Origin: Coriaria nepalensis
Taxonomy: Eukaryota > Streptophyta > Magnoliopsida > Cucurbitales > Coriariaceae
Length of the DNA: 64,000 bases
NCBI GenBank assembly: GCA_027186245.1
Contig: CP114485.1
Span: 12,180,001-12,244,000, forward strand
Reading direction: 5' to 3'
The translations under genes were made by a program, and so were the position numbers. Of this stretch, positions 46,009 to 57,600 are shown one piece after another. Position 1 is the stretch's first letter. Every line of letters begins with the position of its first letter. The notes under the pieces are model-generated. The model was not told where the DNA came from and made no database searches. It was given only the letters and a program-made list of their open reading frames with translations.

Positions 46009-46204
46009 GGATTATGGATTTCACTGTAATGAAGGTTTAAATACTGTAAAATCTCCAACAGAAGTTTCGCGAAATGAGGAGACGAGGTAACGGTGGCGGC
46101 GCTTAGAAAACCTGGAAAAGCAACCATAAATTCCTTCTCAGATTCTGCTGCGTAGATTGAAGCCAAACGAAACGCATCAAGATGGGGGAAAAAAATCAAG
46201 AAAA

Positions 46205-46440
46205 TCATCGAAACTGCAGCAACCGATCGATGAAAAATAATAGAAAAGAAGAAAAATTGAAAGAAAACTCACCAAAGAAGATGAAGGCCTGAGAGATAAA
46301 CGATGAAGAGATACACCCTGTTTTGCCTTTTTCTGGAGAAGAAGGATGCCAGAAAACAAAACCCACCGAGAAAAGTGAGAGAAAGGAAGATGAGAGAGAG
46401 AGGGGGGGGGGGGGGGGATTTGGGTGGAGGATGCCTGTTA
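46205..46440 (-). other. Possible leader exon or promoter-proximal region upstream of the BAHD gene
   Basis: On the minus strand a pyrimidine-rich stretch with a run of 16 C (plus-strand G at 46402-46417) and CTCTCTCTC is followed by TTTG|GTGAGTTTTC near 46271, a good donor. Acceptors such as GGTTGCTGCAG lie nearer the start codon. This looks like a 5' UTR exon and leader intron of the BAHD gene, but there is no transcript to prove it. Confidence 0.35.
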
Positions 46441-46441
46441 A

Positions 46442-47374
46442 CTCGTGAGCTCGCGCCTTTTTAGGCCTCAAACAGAGAAATACAAAATGATCTAATTTCT
46501 TTTCTGTATTTATTTTTAAAATAAAAATAAATTGTTAGGAATGGCATGGAGGTGTATTTTCCGGGTCCCACTCCCCATATCTAAATGACCCACCCGTTTT
46601 TTGGATTTTTCCTTTCAATCCTTACTGCTCCCAAAATGGGCTTATATTCCCCATCGAATGATCAGCACGATTTACTATTTCTTTCATCACAAGGCTTCTT
46701 TTCTATCTTCCATTTTCTCTTATCTAGTGTCTTGCTTCTTTAGTTAACACCTCCTTGTGTTGGTAGGAATCGCATTATATGTTAATGTAATAATGTTAAT
46801 GTTAATGTAACTCTGCTTGAAAGATGTGTGAATGCAAAAGACCAATAAAAATAAGGTTGTGCAAAATGCAGTTCGGATAGATCCAGATCTGAATCCAACA
46901 TTTTTGAATCTGTCCAAAAAATATCCGAATGCCTTGATTCATGAATCCGGTCAGACCCGGCTACCCATTTTTGGTTTTTTTTTTTTTTTTTCAAGTTATA
47001 ATTATCAGTGGCTTGGTCTCTACGTACTCTACCATGAATATAATCCGATTTTTGAACTTCGGAAGTTTTAAAATTCTCTTTTGATGTTTCACCTAAAACT
47101 TCTCTACTATTTTTTATGCTGTTCCCGATCTGTGATCTATGATTCTTCTTCCTCTATACATACTTTGATCTTCTTCTCCTTGCTATCATAATCTGAAACA
47201 ACCTATGGTAGTAGGAAAAAAAAATCTCAACCTGGAAAATGCTTAAAATTCCAGAAAAAGAAACAGACCGTAATACTTGACCGGGTTAGCAAGAGTACAG
47301 AAAGGTAAAAGCAGATAACGAGCAGAGAAGATCAAGATATGGAGCCTGAATCTACAACCCACCACAACGGCCAT
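46442..47374. other. Intergenic spacer
   Basis: No gene recognised. Short TAATGT repeats at 46780-46810, a poly(T) run at 46977-46992 and low-complexity sequence only. Confidence 0.4.
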
Positions 47375-47559
47375 GGGATTTTGTGTTATTAAAAAGTCAT
47401 AAATACCAACACAACGATAGAGAGAGAGCATGATATTTTGTGTTTATTAAAGAGCCATAAATACCAACACGACAATAGTAAGAGAGGTTGCAGGAAGGCA
47501 AAAATGAAAATATGGGATTTTGTGTTTATTAAAGAGTCATAAATACCAACAACGACAAC
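47375..47559. repeat. Three dispersed direct repeats of about 45 bp
   Basis: Copies at 47375-47419, 47432-47477 and 47515-47559 share GATTTTGTGTTTATTAAAGAG and TCATAAATACCAACA. Spacers of 12 and 37 bp separate them. They lie just downstream of the epoxide hydrolase stop codon, possibly in its 3' UTR. Confidence 0.88.
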
Positions 47560-47729
47560 AGATAGAAGAACCTTCGGGGAATATTATTTTTCTTTAAAAA
47601 CTATTTAAACCAGAGTTATCCGGATCCGATCCTAAAGATCTGTTTAAGAACCAGTATATCCAATCTAGATCCGAAAAACTTGCATTGAAGACTGAACTGC
47701 AATTGTACAACAGTAAAAGTGTTCTGGGG

Positions 47730-49832
47730 TCAAGTGAGCTTCCGGAGAAAGTCGAGTATAAGCCGATTCACTTGTTCAGGCAATTGCTCCTGCAGAAAAT
47801 GGGTCCCTTCTGGCAAATATACGATCTCCAAATTAGGAACATAGTCTTTCACTTTCTCACTTCTGATGTAATCTTCCATTCCAGGAAATTTCAGGACATA
47901 CTCCTTTTCCCCCATTATGAGAAGCGCCGGAACATTGACCGTTAGATCGGTTATGCCAAAGTCATCATTGAATGACCTATAAAATAAATTCCAAATTCAT
48001 ATCTTACGCATTATTAACAAACAAAATAAGCAGCAAAATCACCCATCTCAATAACGAGGTTTGGCTAAAATTTTACAATACCTATATGGAACTTGCAATG
48101 CAGTTCTGAATCCAGATTTCTCAAACAGAGAACCATATACTTCAAGATCTTCCTCACTGAACCAAGGTGGGAGAGGGGTATCTGGGCCCACCATATCCAT
48201 CACCTCTTGACTTTCTGTAGCTATAGGAATTTCAGGTCTGGAGAAAAGGATGTAGATGTTCCTAAAAACAGTTTTCGCATCAAAACGACCAAAATCAGCT
48301 TCTGCACGCCCAGGTTCCTGGAATGGTAGAGGCCACAAAAGATATCAAATTCAGGAAAAAGCTAAACAAACAAAGGCTTGGCAAAGTATGACAGTACATG
48401 TTGTAGGCGCATACTTTAAATCTTGATACGTAAAACCCTTCAGGTAGAGATTCTTTAGATGACCACGGACCCGGGGGTACAAATGGCCCGCCCAATGTCA
48501 CAATTCCCAACACTCTAACAGGATGCAGAAGCGTGAAGTAGTAGGCGGGACGATTTCCAAAATCTATGCTGACCAGAAAAACCTAGCGGACATAATATGA
48601 GATTACTTTATGTTTTAAGTTATCAAAAGTCAAAAGGATTAGTTTATTTGGTAACAATTGCATACAAGCCAAATCAGTGGACAGTACTGAGGGATCGTTT
48701 GGTTCGATTTCTTTATGAGAATAAGAATGACAATGATAAAGGGAAATGAAATGAAAATAAGAATGGTATTTTTTTTTTGTACATTTTGATTAAACAGGGA
48801 ATGAATATGAATGAGAATGAGAGTAATAATTTTTTTCGTGTAAAGAAGAAATATAAAAAATTATATAAGTAACAAAATATAATTTAAAAAATATGAAAAA
48901 AAAAACCATGTATAAATGATATTTTAATTCCCATCAAAGACACTTATTTAAATGAGAATGAAATAATGACATTTTCATTTAAGTGAGAGCAAAAACTCGA
49001 ACCATTTCATCATTCCTTCTATCCAAAAAGTTTTCATTTACTTCTCACCAAAAAATCGAACCAAACGGCTATTATAATAATTCCTTGTCTCCTCCTAGAA
49101 TTGCAAGAAGACAAGAACTCCTACATGATAATATAGAAAACTGAAAACGCAACATGCGCAGTCAATTGATTGAAGTAATCAATTATCAGAATAGGGAGGT
49201 AGCAAATAATAGGTTTAGCATCAATCCTTTCTAATAATCTAAAACTGATCTCTCTTTGTCATTTCTACGAACATCTGATTTTCTGTAGACACTCTTAGCA
49301 CCAACACGACCTGGAAACAAATTTCTTCAGCCAAAAAGTAATAACTAAGAAAGAAAACAACATTAAATTTTAATTCGTAATCCTATGCATTTTGTAGTAA
49401 GCCAAACAAATCTAACCCTATCTCAATAGTGTGTACCTTAGCGATGCCAAGAACGTCGAGAAGTTCGAGAAGGTCGTTGATAGAGTCATGAAACGAGGCT
49501 TTTTCAGGTTCGGCAGGTTGATCGGACAATCCGTATCCTCTGTGATCGAAAGCGATCGCTCGGAATCCAGCGTTAGCCACAGCGATCATCTGGTGGCGCC
49601 AGGAGTACCAGATCTGCGGAAATCCATGGAGGAAAACAACGACGTTTGAACCTGAGAAAAGTTCACAAAAACAGAGAAGAGAAACTGGATCACTGTCAAC
49701 AAACTCAACAATCGATCGTAAAAATAGTTCCGATTATGTATGTGAGAGGATTACTACTGTACCGGTTCCGATCTCAGCTACGTGGAGCTTCAGTCCTCGA
49801 ACTTGAATGAAATTGTGCTTGATTTGATCCAT
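47730..49832 (-). CDS. Soluble epoxide hydrolase-like alpha/beta hydrolase
   Basis: An alpha/beta hydrolase of the plant soluble epoxide hydrolase family, which opens fatty-acid epoxides to diols. Five exons on the minus strand (49832-49763, 49651-49437, 48582-48415, 48317-48082, 47976-47730) give 311 residues, a normal length. The oxyanion motif HGFP is at 32-35, with WYSWRHQM after it and DHRGYGLSD at 59-67. The nucleophile Asp102 sits in VSIDFGNRPAYYF (the family usually has DWG or DFG). The general-base His is near 289 in EGTHFLQEQ. The usual catalytic-acid position in GEKDY reads GEKEY, so Glu replaces Asp. Intron 2 hosts a MITE. A Pack-MULE-like element ends 82 bp upstream of the start codon, and a stray copy of the last exon lies at 43469. 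Confidence 0.9.
48691..49070. mobile_element. MITE in epoxide hydrolase intron 2
   Basis: Terminal inverted repeats: GGGATCGTTTGGTTCGATTT at 48691-48710 and the complement AAAAAATCGAACCAAACGGCT at the right end (about 49050-49070), differing at two or three bases. The interior is AT-rich with (GAATGA)-like repeats and no coding sequence. Ends with GTTTGGTTCG resemble Tourist-like or hAT MITEs. No clear target duplication was found. Confidence 0.75.
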
Positions 49833-49913
49833 GGAACTGCGAGAGAAGATTACAATTTACAAGAGCTAGTTGAGTACTCAGCGTCTGCTGCTATAGCGTC
49901 GGGTTGGGGGTAT

Positions 49914-50991
49914 GGGGGTTTCTGACTTAGTAAGTCAGATTCTGGCTTAGAGGATCTAGGCCGTTCTATTAAAAATTAAGAAAAATAATAACTTATATTA
50001 ATTATTTTAAAAAGGTACTATTTTCATTCTTCCCCAAATACCCTCCTCCCTCTGGTGCAGCGGCAGCCGTCTCCGCCGTGACCCTCGCCGCTCAAAAAAA
50101 AAAAACACCAATTATGGTGAGTTGTGACTGGACGATTTTTATTTTGATGCGTCTGTCTCTCTGCAATTTCATGGAAAAGTTCTCTCTTATGATAACATTT
50201 ATGAATTAAAATTATGCCTGCGATACACCCAGAAAGCATTAGGATCCGATTGATTTCTGAGGACATATCAAAGCTCTGCAAAGAGGGTTGAAGCAGGAAA
50301 ATGTGGGAGTGATTTAGCGTATGCGTCTGACGGTTATTATGATGGGTATAATTCTAAAGAAGGGAAGGAAGATGATGAGACATTAATGGCCGTGAGGGAA
50401 AGTGGAGAGAAGGAGACAAAGTGGTTGAGATTTTAGATGATAAATGGGTTCATCCGAGTAGGAAGAAAGGTGAAGAGAGAGGGTCTCAGGCTCACACTTC
50501 TCATTTGGAGGGATTGAATTGGGAAATTCTGGGAGCCTATTGTTAATGCATTTTGCTTGCCGGGCAGGAAGATTGTGGTTTTCACTGGCTTGCTCGAGCA
50601 CTTTGGAAGTGATGTAGAGATTGCTACCATTATTGGATATGAGGTAATAATAAGCTTTTTTAGCTTGTTGTTTAGCTAATTGGATGGTTTTCACTGCCAT
50701 GGAGCTCGAAATTCTATCCCCATGGAGTTTTTCTTTCTTTTTCAGAGCGGCGGGGGTTACGGCGGAGACTTCGACGGCGACGGCGACGGCTGCACCAATG
50801 GCAGAGGGATGAGGGGATTTGGGTAGAATGAAAATATTATTATAAAATATTTAGAGATATTTTTTGTAATTATAAATTATTATTTTCGATCTTTTAAACC
50901 AACAGTTCAGATTAATTTTTAATAGAATCAACGGCTCAGATCCAGTAAGCTAGAATCATACTTAGTTGGCTTAAGTTAAGTTAGAAACCCC
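49914..50991. mobile_element. Pack-MULE-like element carrying an OMA1 gene fragment
   Basis: Long terminal inverted repeats (roughly 180-250 bp) face each other. The outer ends are GGGGTTTCTGACTTA (left) and, read inward from the right, GGGGTTTCTAACTTA. Further in, GGATCTAGGCCGTT matches GGATCTGAGCCGTT, CTATTAAAAATTAA is identical, and TATTTTCATTCT, CCCTCTG, GGTGCAGC, TCTCCGCCGT and CGCCGCTC recur in order. Between the arms lies a peptidase gene fragment including an intron border, not a transposase. Long arms around captured genic DNA are the hallmark of Pack-MULEs. A 9-bp target duplication is not evident, so the superfamily is inferred. The left end lies 82 bp upstream of the epoxide hydrolase ATG. 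Confidence 0.78.
50205..50645 (+). pseudogene. Captured fragment of an OMA1-like M48 metallopeptidase gene
   Basis: Read across frames on the plus strand, the conserved OMA1 stretch appears: HPESIRIRLI, DDKWVHPSRKK, TSHLEGLNWEIL, then GRKIVVFTGLLEHFGSDVEIATIIG. OMA1 is the mitochondrial inner-membrane metalloendopeptidase that processes OPA1-type substrates. The fragment stops at a GAG|GTAATA donor just before the position of the zinc-binding HEXXH (the sequence reads IIGYE, not IIGHE), and intron sequence follows. Frameshifts and stops are present, so it encodes no peptidase. It sits wholly inside the inverted-repeat element. Confidence 0.82.
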
Positions 50992-52312
50992 AATCTAGAG
51001 GGTAGAAAAAATTTTGTCATACATTCTGGATCATAAGTGATATGTAAACCCTCAATTACAAACTTCGCGTATATCTACGGGGTATTTTTATTTTAAAAAA
51101 ATTTCATTCAATTTTATTTTTTATTAGGATGATTTATAAATGATTGTAGATCATGATTCAAGTAAAAATATCTGATATGTAGTGTAGTAAACCCTTTTAT
51201 GGAAAGGTGGAAACTCAAATAAGAAAAAAAAATTATAATAAAATATAAGTAAAAGTGATGAGGAAATTTTTAATTTGGAGAATTGCTTCACAAGCTAATC
51301 GGGTGTTGTATAATGCTTTAGAGAATTGACGAATATAATGTTCGAATCGCCAAAAGCTAAGTGTCTTGATATATTGGATATATTGGGATATAAGCTCATT
51401 AAATGTCATGAGTTATTTCAAGGAAAAGAGTATTATGAGGCTCACACGACCTCAAATAATAGCAGTACGGTCGAGAATTAGCCAATGGCTAATATATCGC
51501 CAGTTGTATTACCGCCACCAACCCACTAATAGATGTTGGAGTGCCATAACAGGCCGTTGATTGGCCCTAACCAACCAGTAAGCTATTCCCCGCTTTCATA
51601 CCCAATTGAGATGCATAAGGACCCGATAATCCATACTTACCGAATTGGCCCAATGAGAGGTCGAGGCATGGCAAATCACATGTCGTTGCTGGCATGTCGC
51701 CCAATCTAAGGATCGATGAGCTGTGTTCCCCTTTTCACCAACTAATGGTCGGCTTTCAACTACCAAGATAAGCTACTCTGGTGCAACCGATGGTCAACCA
51801 AGATCAGTTGTATAATATTATACATGACACCTACGGTCCTACCGGTCGGCAGCCGCCACAGCAAATATATCACAAATCGCACCATAGAGAGGTCGATTGG
51901 GAACCGTTCCCATGGATATCGGATCCTTAATTTCCTTCTCTTAATTTCCTTAATTGGATACGCTTTTGTCTGGTACATTAGGTTGGCATCTAACTCGATA
52001 AGGACATGGAACAACACTTCCATATCCAGTTTTATTGTTGCTAGCCTGTCCAAATTGTCTTAGCAGATTAGGGAGTCAGCCGAAGCATTATTGTTCCAAT
52101 TTAAGCAATTGCAAAATTGTTGTCACATAGCATTACCCAAACATGAGTTTGTTAGACTAGCGGTCATTGACATGGATATCGAGCTCTGAAAGAAGTTCGA
52201 AATAATAAAATTCCAAGATTTTTTCAAGTTATCTACAAAGGCGGCTAGGTACGAGTTATACATTTAACTGTATTTAATACAATGCAACCTTATTATGCCA
52301 ATGGACCCAATA
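50992..52312. other. Intergenic spacer
   Basis: No gene recognised. Between about 51400 and 52000 the composition is GC-richer and looks like decayed retroelement sequence, with short open frames on both strands, but no family motif is clear. Confidence 0.4.
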
Positions 52313-54391
52313 ATAGGTGACAATATGAGGCAGGCCGATTCGATAAAACCCAGCCTGAGCCTACGCTCGCACCTGCTACATGCGAGTACAAACTTAACTT
52401 GTCCCATTTTTTAAACAGGTCGTAGGCTAGCCCGCATAGTACCATCCTACTATTGTAGCAAGATGGTACATAATAGCCTATTAGGCTTTTTAGCCATACA
52501 ACCCCCCGCATGGCTAAAATGAGAGAGCGGTTTACATTGTAATTGTAAATGGTTCCCTCCTTTTTTTTTTTAATTCAAATTTATTACTCCATAACTTCAT
52601 TATCTTTTTTATATTTACCCCTCTAAACCATATTCATAAATCACAATTCACAATTCAAAAAAGTCATCTCCCAATTATTATCTATTTATTTTTTTTACTA
52701 TTTTAAATTATCAATTTTACAATTCCGAATTCTAGTATGAAACTCTTAATGTGAAATCTAAAATTTTTAGTTGACTCTCAAATCTTAAGTTCAAAATATA
52801 ATTTTACATTGGTTAAATTTTTCTATTTTATTGTAATATGTTATTATTTTTATTTTTTATTTATAAATTTTAACTTCTAAATTCTAACCAATTCTAATAT
52901 ATATATGTATATATATATTATAAATAATGTAGAAAATGGATAACTTGGGAAACACTAATGATTTCAGAGGCCAGCTAGAATTGTCATTTTATATTACATG
53001 ATATATGGAATTGGACGATAGTCATTTTTCAGATATAGTTGAGGTCCACGAGGATGAGGTCGATCTCGACAATGAAGTAACAACTACACCGAGTACAATT
53101 GATTCTAAAAAATGCAAGAAGACAACATCAAAAGTTTAGTTTTCTTTTGACTAATTATATAAGCCAGATGAACACTATAAAATTAACAAATATTTTATAT
53201 GTAAGGTATGCAAAAAGACTCTAACTGCTATTGGGACTAGTGAAACTACTTACTTAAAACGTTATAAAGATAAATGCATACATGATCTCACAGTTAGTAT
53301 TTGTACATCTCAAACTCAATTAAATCTTCAACCTAATGGTTTAGTCTCTACATGATCATATAACGAAATGAGAGTTAGAGATAACCTTGCTAAGTTGATT
53401 GTTTATTTTGATTTGCGTATTGATTTTGTTGACACTGAATATTATGAAAACTTTATTCGAGACTCATATTGTCTTTCATATAAAAGAGTAAGTAGAAATA
53501 CAATTAGAAGTGATATAGAAGTATTTTTTTTTTAAAAACAACGCGATGCTTTAAAAATATAATTAGGTTCACCTCATGTTAGTATTACATTAATATCTGA
53601 TATTTAGAGTGCAAGGTATAAACAATATTATTTATCTGTATTTAGTCGTTATTTAGATATTGAATGATTTATGAAAAAAAAATCATAGGTTTTAGTTATT
53701 GAGACTCAACATAATATTGAAAATATTTGTGACATTATTATGCAAGTTTTGAATGAGTTTGATATAAAACAACGTATAATATCAATAACATTGGATAATG
53801 ATATGCAAATACAAAAGTAATATCTTTGTTTCATGATTAGCTTAGTAGGCACAATTGTGGAATATTTTTACACATAATATGCCTTATTATCAAAGCATGT
53901 AAGAAATTTGTAACAAATGAAATCACAAATATTCAAGATGCATTAATTTTCATAGTTAGCTTTAATCTTCATATAGCTGCATTTAGATAATTATGCAAGA
54001 ATGCAGGTAAGACGAAGATTAGCTTTCGCATACGAAGATTAATAAAATATTCAAAAAATGTTTCCAGCTAAGTCAAGACTGGAAGCATCAAGCATGCATT
54101 ATGCATCCATGATTTCATTTCAATTTGCAGTTATTAATGATGATGAAATTATTTTATGTTATCAAATCTCTTTATTGAGTCGTAAAACTTATTTAATATG
54201 TAATATAACTACTTTTTAAAAATAAAAATTGTAACAAAAAACTAAAAAATCCATTTTAAAATCATATATGAATTTAGACTCGAGCCGGGCCCAAGTAAAA
54301 CAGGCCGAGCCTTGCCCGACCCTAAACATGCTTGGGCTACATGTAAGCTGGGTCGGGTCGGGTATGGCATAGCGGGCCAGATTACAACCTC
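52313..54391 (+). mobile_element. Decayed hAT transposon with recognisable ends
   Basis: The left end starts TAGGTGACAATATGAGGCAGGCC. The right end, read inward, starts TAGAGGTTGTAATCTGGCCCGC; the two are imperfect inverted repeats of the TAGnnnTGnnAA type seen in plant hAT elements. The flanks carry GACCCAAT (left) and GACCCATT (right), a likely 8-bp target duplication with one change, which fits hAT. The interior from about 52935 holds transposase remnants. Overall length is about 2.1 kb, shorter than an intact autonomous hAT. Confidence 0.68.
52935..53820 (+). pseudogene. hAT (BED zinc-finger, RICESLEEPER-like) transposase remnant
   Basis: With in-frame stops and shifts, the translation reads a BED-type finger (FICKVCKKTLTAIGTSETTYLKRYKDKC), then a hAT N-terminal region (VRDNLAKLIVYFDLRIDFVD, then CLSYKRVSRNTIRSDI) and a start of the DDE core (VSITLISDI, then RIISITLDND). 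The C-terminal dimerisation domain is not seen. At least six stops make it non-functional. Confidence 0.78.
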
Positions 54392-54641
54392 TAAGACCCA
54401 TTGGACCCATTTTTTTCCGTTAACAAAAAATTAGTGAAGAGGAAGAAAGGGAACAGTGAGTTGGATAGTGGGCTTGTGAAGGGGAAATTGGGCCTGAGCC
54501 CATTGATTGGAGAAGGAAATGAAGCCTGTAGGTGAAGAAGTGTTTTCGGTTATAATATCTCCTCCACACTCCCCTTCTTCTCAGATCTTCTTTTTCATGT
54601 TTCTTCTTCTTCGTTGATTTGTGTGGAGGTCGAAGCACAAC

Positions 54642-57600
54642 ATGCCGGCAGAGAATCTTTTACTAAGGAATGTCGTCTTAGCCAATGGAGACCTGGACAC
54701 AAACTCCAAACCTAATCCCAACTCCAGTACCGTTAAGAAGTCGCGGGAGAGCGAACGTCGCCGCCGTAGGCGGAAGCAGAAAAAGAATCAGAAGGCTTCT
54801 CAGGCGACGGAATCTTCTGACGGAGTTGATAGCGATGCCGCTGATGATGATTCAAAGGAGAACGATGATCCTCAACAGGTTCTTTTATTATTCTTTCTAG
54901 TTTATTTTTAGTGCAGGGCAAGGTTTTAGGGTTTTAATTTAAATGGTTCGACGTTATAGGGAGGAAATTTTTGTAAGGGGAAAATTTATCTGACCGTTTG
55001 TAGTGAAAATTTGTGGACATGGTTGAATTAGGGTTTTAATATCGGTTTAGGTTTAGAATAAGATAGTTGTTTTAATGAGCTTTGCGGTGAACAAAGGAGA
55101 GAGAAGTAGGGACTAGGGACGAATTCTGTGACCTTATCAGAGAAGTTCAAGGTTAAGGTGTAGTTTCTGGGTTCGAGGGATCAACAAAAACCTTTAGCAG
55201 CTATATTACTTGCCCCATTTTCCTGAAAACTTACAATGGAGCTTTGCATTGTATACGTAGAAAGAAGAGGCCCTTAGTGCTCACTATGTTCCTCTAAATT
55301 TTATCACTATATTTTCATCTATTTGATTGTACCTTATGAGTTTGAGTTCAGGTCTTGGAGTAATTAGCTTGATAGGAAGTTAGTAATTTTGTAGCAAGTC
55401 TTGTGTCTTTTATTAGTTGAATGACTAAACTGTGTTTCTGAAGCAATACAATATTTGTATATTGGAAATCTGTAGGTCATGGAGAAAGTGGAGGTGGAGT
55501 ATGTGCCTGAGAAAGCTGAGTTAGCGGATGGCATGGCTGAAGAATTTAGAAAAATTTTCGAGAAGTTTAGTTTCCAGGAAGCTTCTGCAGCCGAGGTAAT
55601 TTGGAATGTGTTTAGTTGAGGTTTTGAGAAATCATCAATTCTTTTTCTTTCTAACTGCCCTTTGTTGTTTTTATATATATTTTGTTGTAGGAAAAGGATA
55701 ATGAGGACGAGGCTGCCAAAAATGCTGCCTCAAATAAGAAGGCTGACTCAGATTCAGAAGATGAAGAATTGGATAATCAGCAAAAAGATAAAGGCGTGTC
55801 AAACAAGAAGAAAAAGGTGAGTTTATTGTTTCATGTCATTGTTAAAGTTTCCTAACTATCATGTAGTATGTTTTGAGCCATTAATAATTCCATCACTTTT
55901 CAGCTTCAAAGGCGGATGAAGATAGCTGCATTAAAGCAGATCTGCTCAAGGCCTGACGTTGTTGAGGTAGACTTTGTTAGTTTGTCTTGATTTTTATATT
56001 TTTTCAAGTACATCTGTACCTAAGAAGTACATATATGGCTATTCGGTATGATGATATAATAATTCTGAAAAATCCAGTATATGTGTACTGGAAGATACTT
56101 CAATTAAGATAATAATTTAACATATATATTAGAAATAATAAAAATAAAAGTTACAAGTCAGTTTTGAATCTTTAATTGGGAGTTTAAAGAGAAATAAATA
56201 ATTACTATAATAAAAAGTACATTGTTTATTTACCAAATTACTATAAAGAAATTTCAATGACCTTTAGTTCTCTAAATTTTGACATAAAATCAACATGTAT
56301 CCCAAAAGTATCCTAGCCAAATCTCAAATATATCCGAGGGATATCCTAAATGTACAATTGGCTTGGGATACATATCTGGTAGGTGTCCCCATGGATCCTT
56401 GGTGGTTTAGTTTCATATTCGTATCTGACATGGATACCTCTAGGGTTTTGGTCCATCCGTGCTTCCTAGATCTGTACTTATGTGCACCCAGGCAATTCCC
56501 TTCCCCCCCTAAAGAAAAAACAACAACAGAGAATTCTGGGATGTATTATTGGATTCTAACATGCTTTTATATATATTATTTTTCAGGTTTGGGATGCTAC
56601 TGCAACAGATCCTAAGCTGCTTGTGTTTTTAAAGTCGTATCGCAACACAGTTCCCGTGCCGAGGCATTGGTGTCAGAAAAGAAAATTTTTGCAGGTTAGC
56701 AATTTTGAGAACCAAAATAATACCCCAATATATACATGCATGATGGCGGGGTATATTGAACAGGAGGGAGTTAGGTTATAGAGTTAGGGAAGCTCAAGTC
56801 AATAAGGTTTGTCTTATATGTATACATGTGGTTCTTGCAGGGGGATGGCTGTGACAATCATGGATCCTGGACTTGTAGGTGTTTGGAAAAGGACACCCTT
56901 AATTTTATTGTTTTATAAGTACATCTGATAGAGTGGTTTGGGACTGGGAAAATTTATGTGTTGGATTCTGGGTGGATTCTTCAGTATATAGCATCATTAT
57001 GGATATTGGGATATTCAGTATTAAGGATATCATGATTGGCTTTGAAATTCCAGATTCTTTTCCATTTTGAATAGTGATCCCAATGAAATTCTCTATGATT
57101 CTATAACTAAAATTGAAGCAAAAACAGCCATCCTGTTGAATGACACCACTTGTTGGATACTAAAATTTAATTAATTACTTCCCTCCCCTTATATCTCATC
57201 AGCTGTTGAATGTATGTTGCAGGGGAAGCGTGGTATTGAGAAGCAGCCTTTTCAGCTCCCTGATTATATTGCTGCAACAGGAATTGAGAAGATCAGACAG
57301 GTATATTGATTTTTTTTTTTTCACCAAATTAATGTTATGCTGTTTACATAGGTGTTTTGACCTTGTCTCGCCATTCTTATTTATTTTCTATTTGATTATG
57401 GATTACGACACTGCACATCATATTATTGATTGTTTTTCCTTCTGGTCTGTGTAGATTCCATTATCTTGGTTCTTTCTTTCTTTCTTTACTATTATTTCTA
57501 TATCATTATTGTATAAATAAAGATGATGACCCTGGAGTTTGAACTTATTTGATTTTTACACAGCTGTAACATCTGGTGGTCGATCTAGGATTGTGTCATT

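Noticed and set aside
46205..46471. 88-codon minus-strand reading frame upstream of the BAHD gene
   Set aside because: A proline/serine run caused by a C16 tract and CT repeats; better read as a leader or promoter region.
50383..50700. Minus-strand frame of 105 codons inside the Pack-MULE-like element
   Set aside because: Antisense to the captured OMA1 fragment, whose plus-strand reading has clear homology; the minus reading has none.
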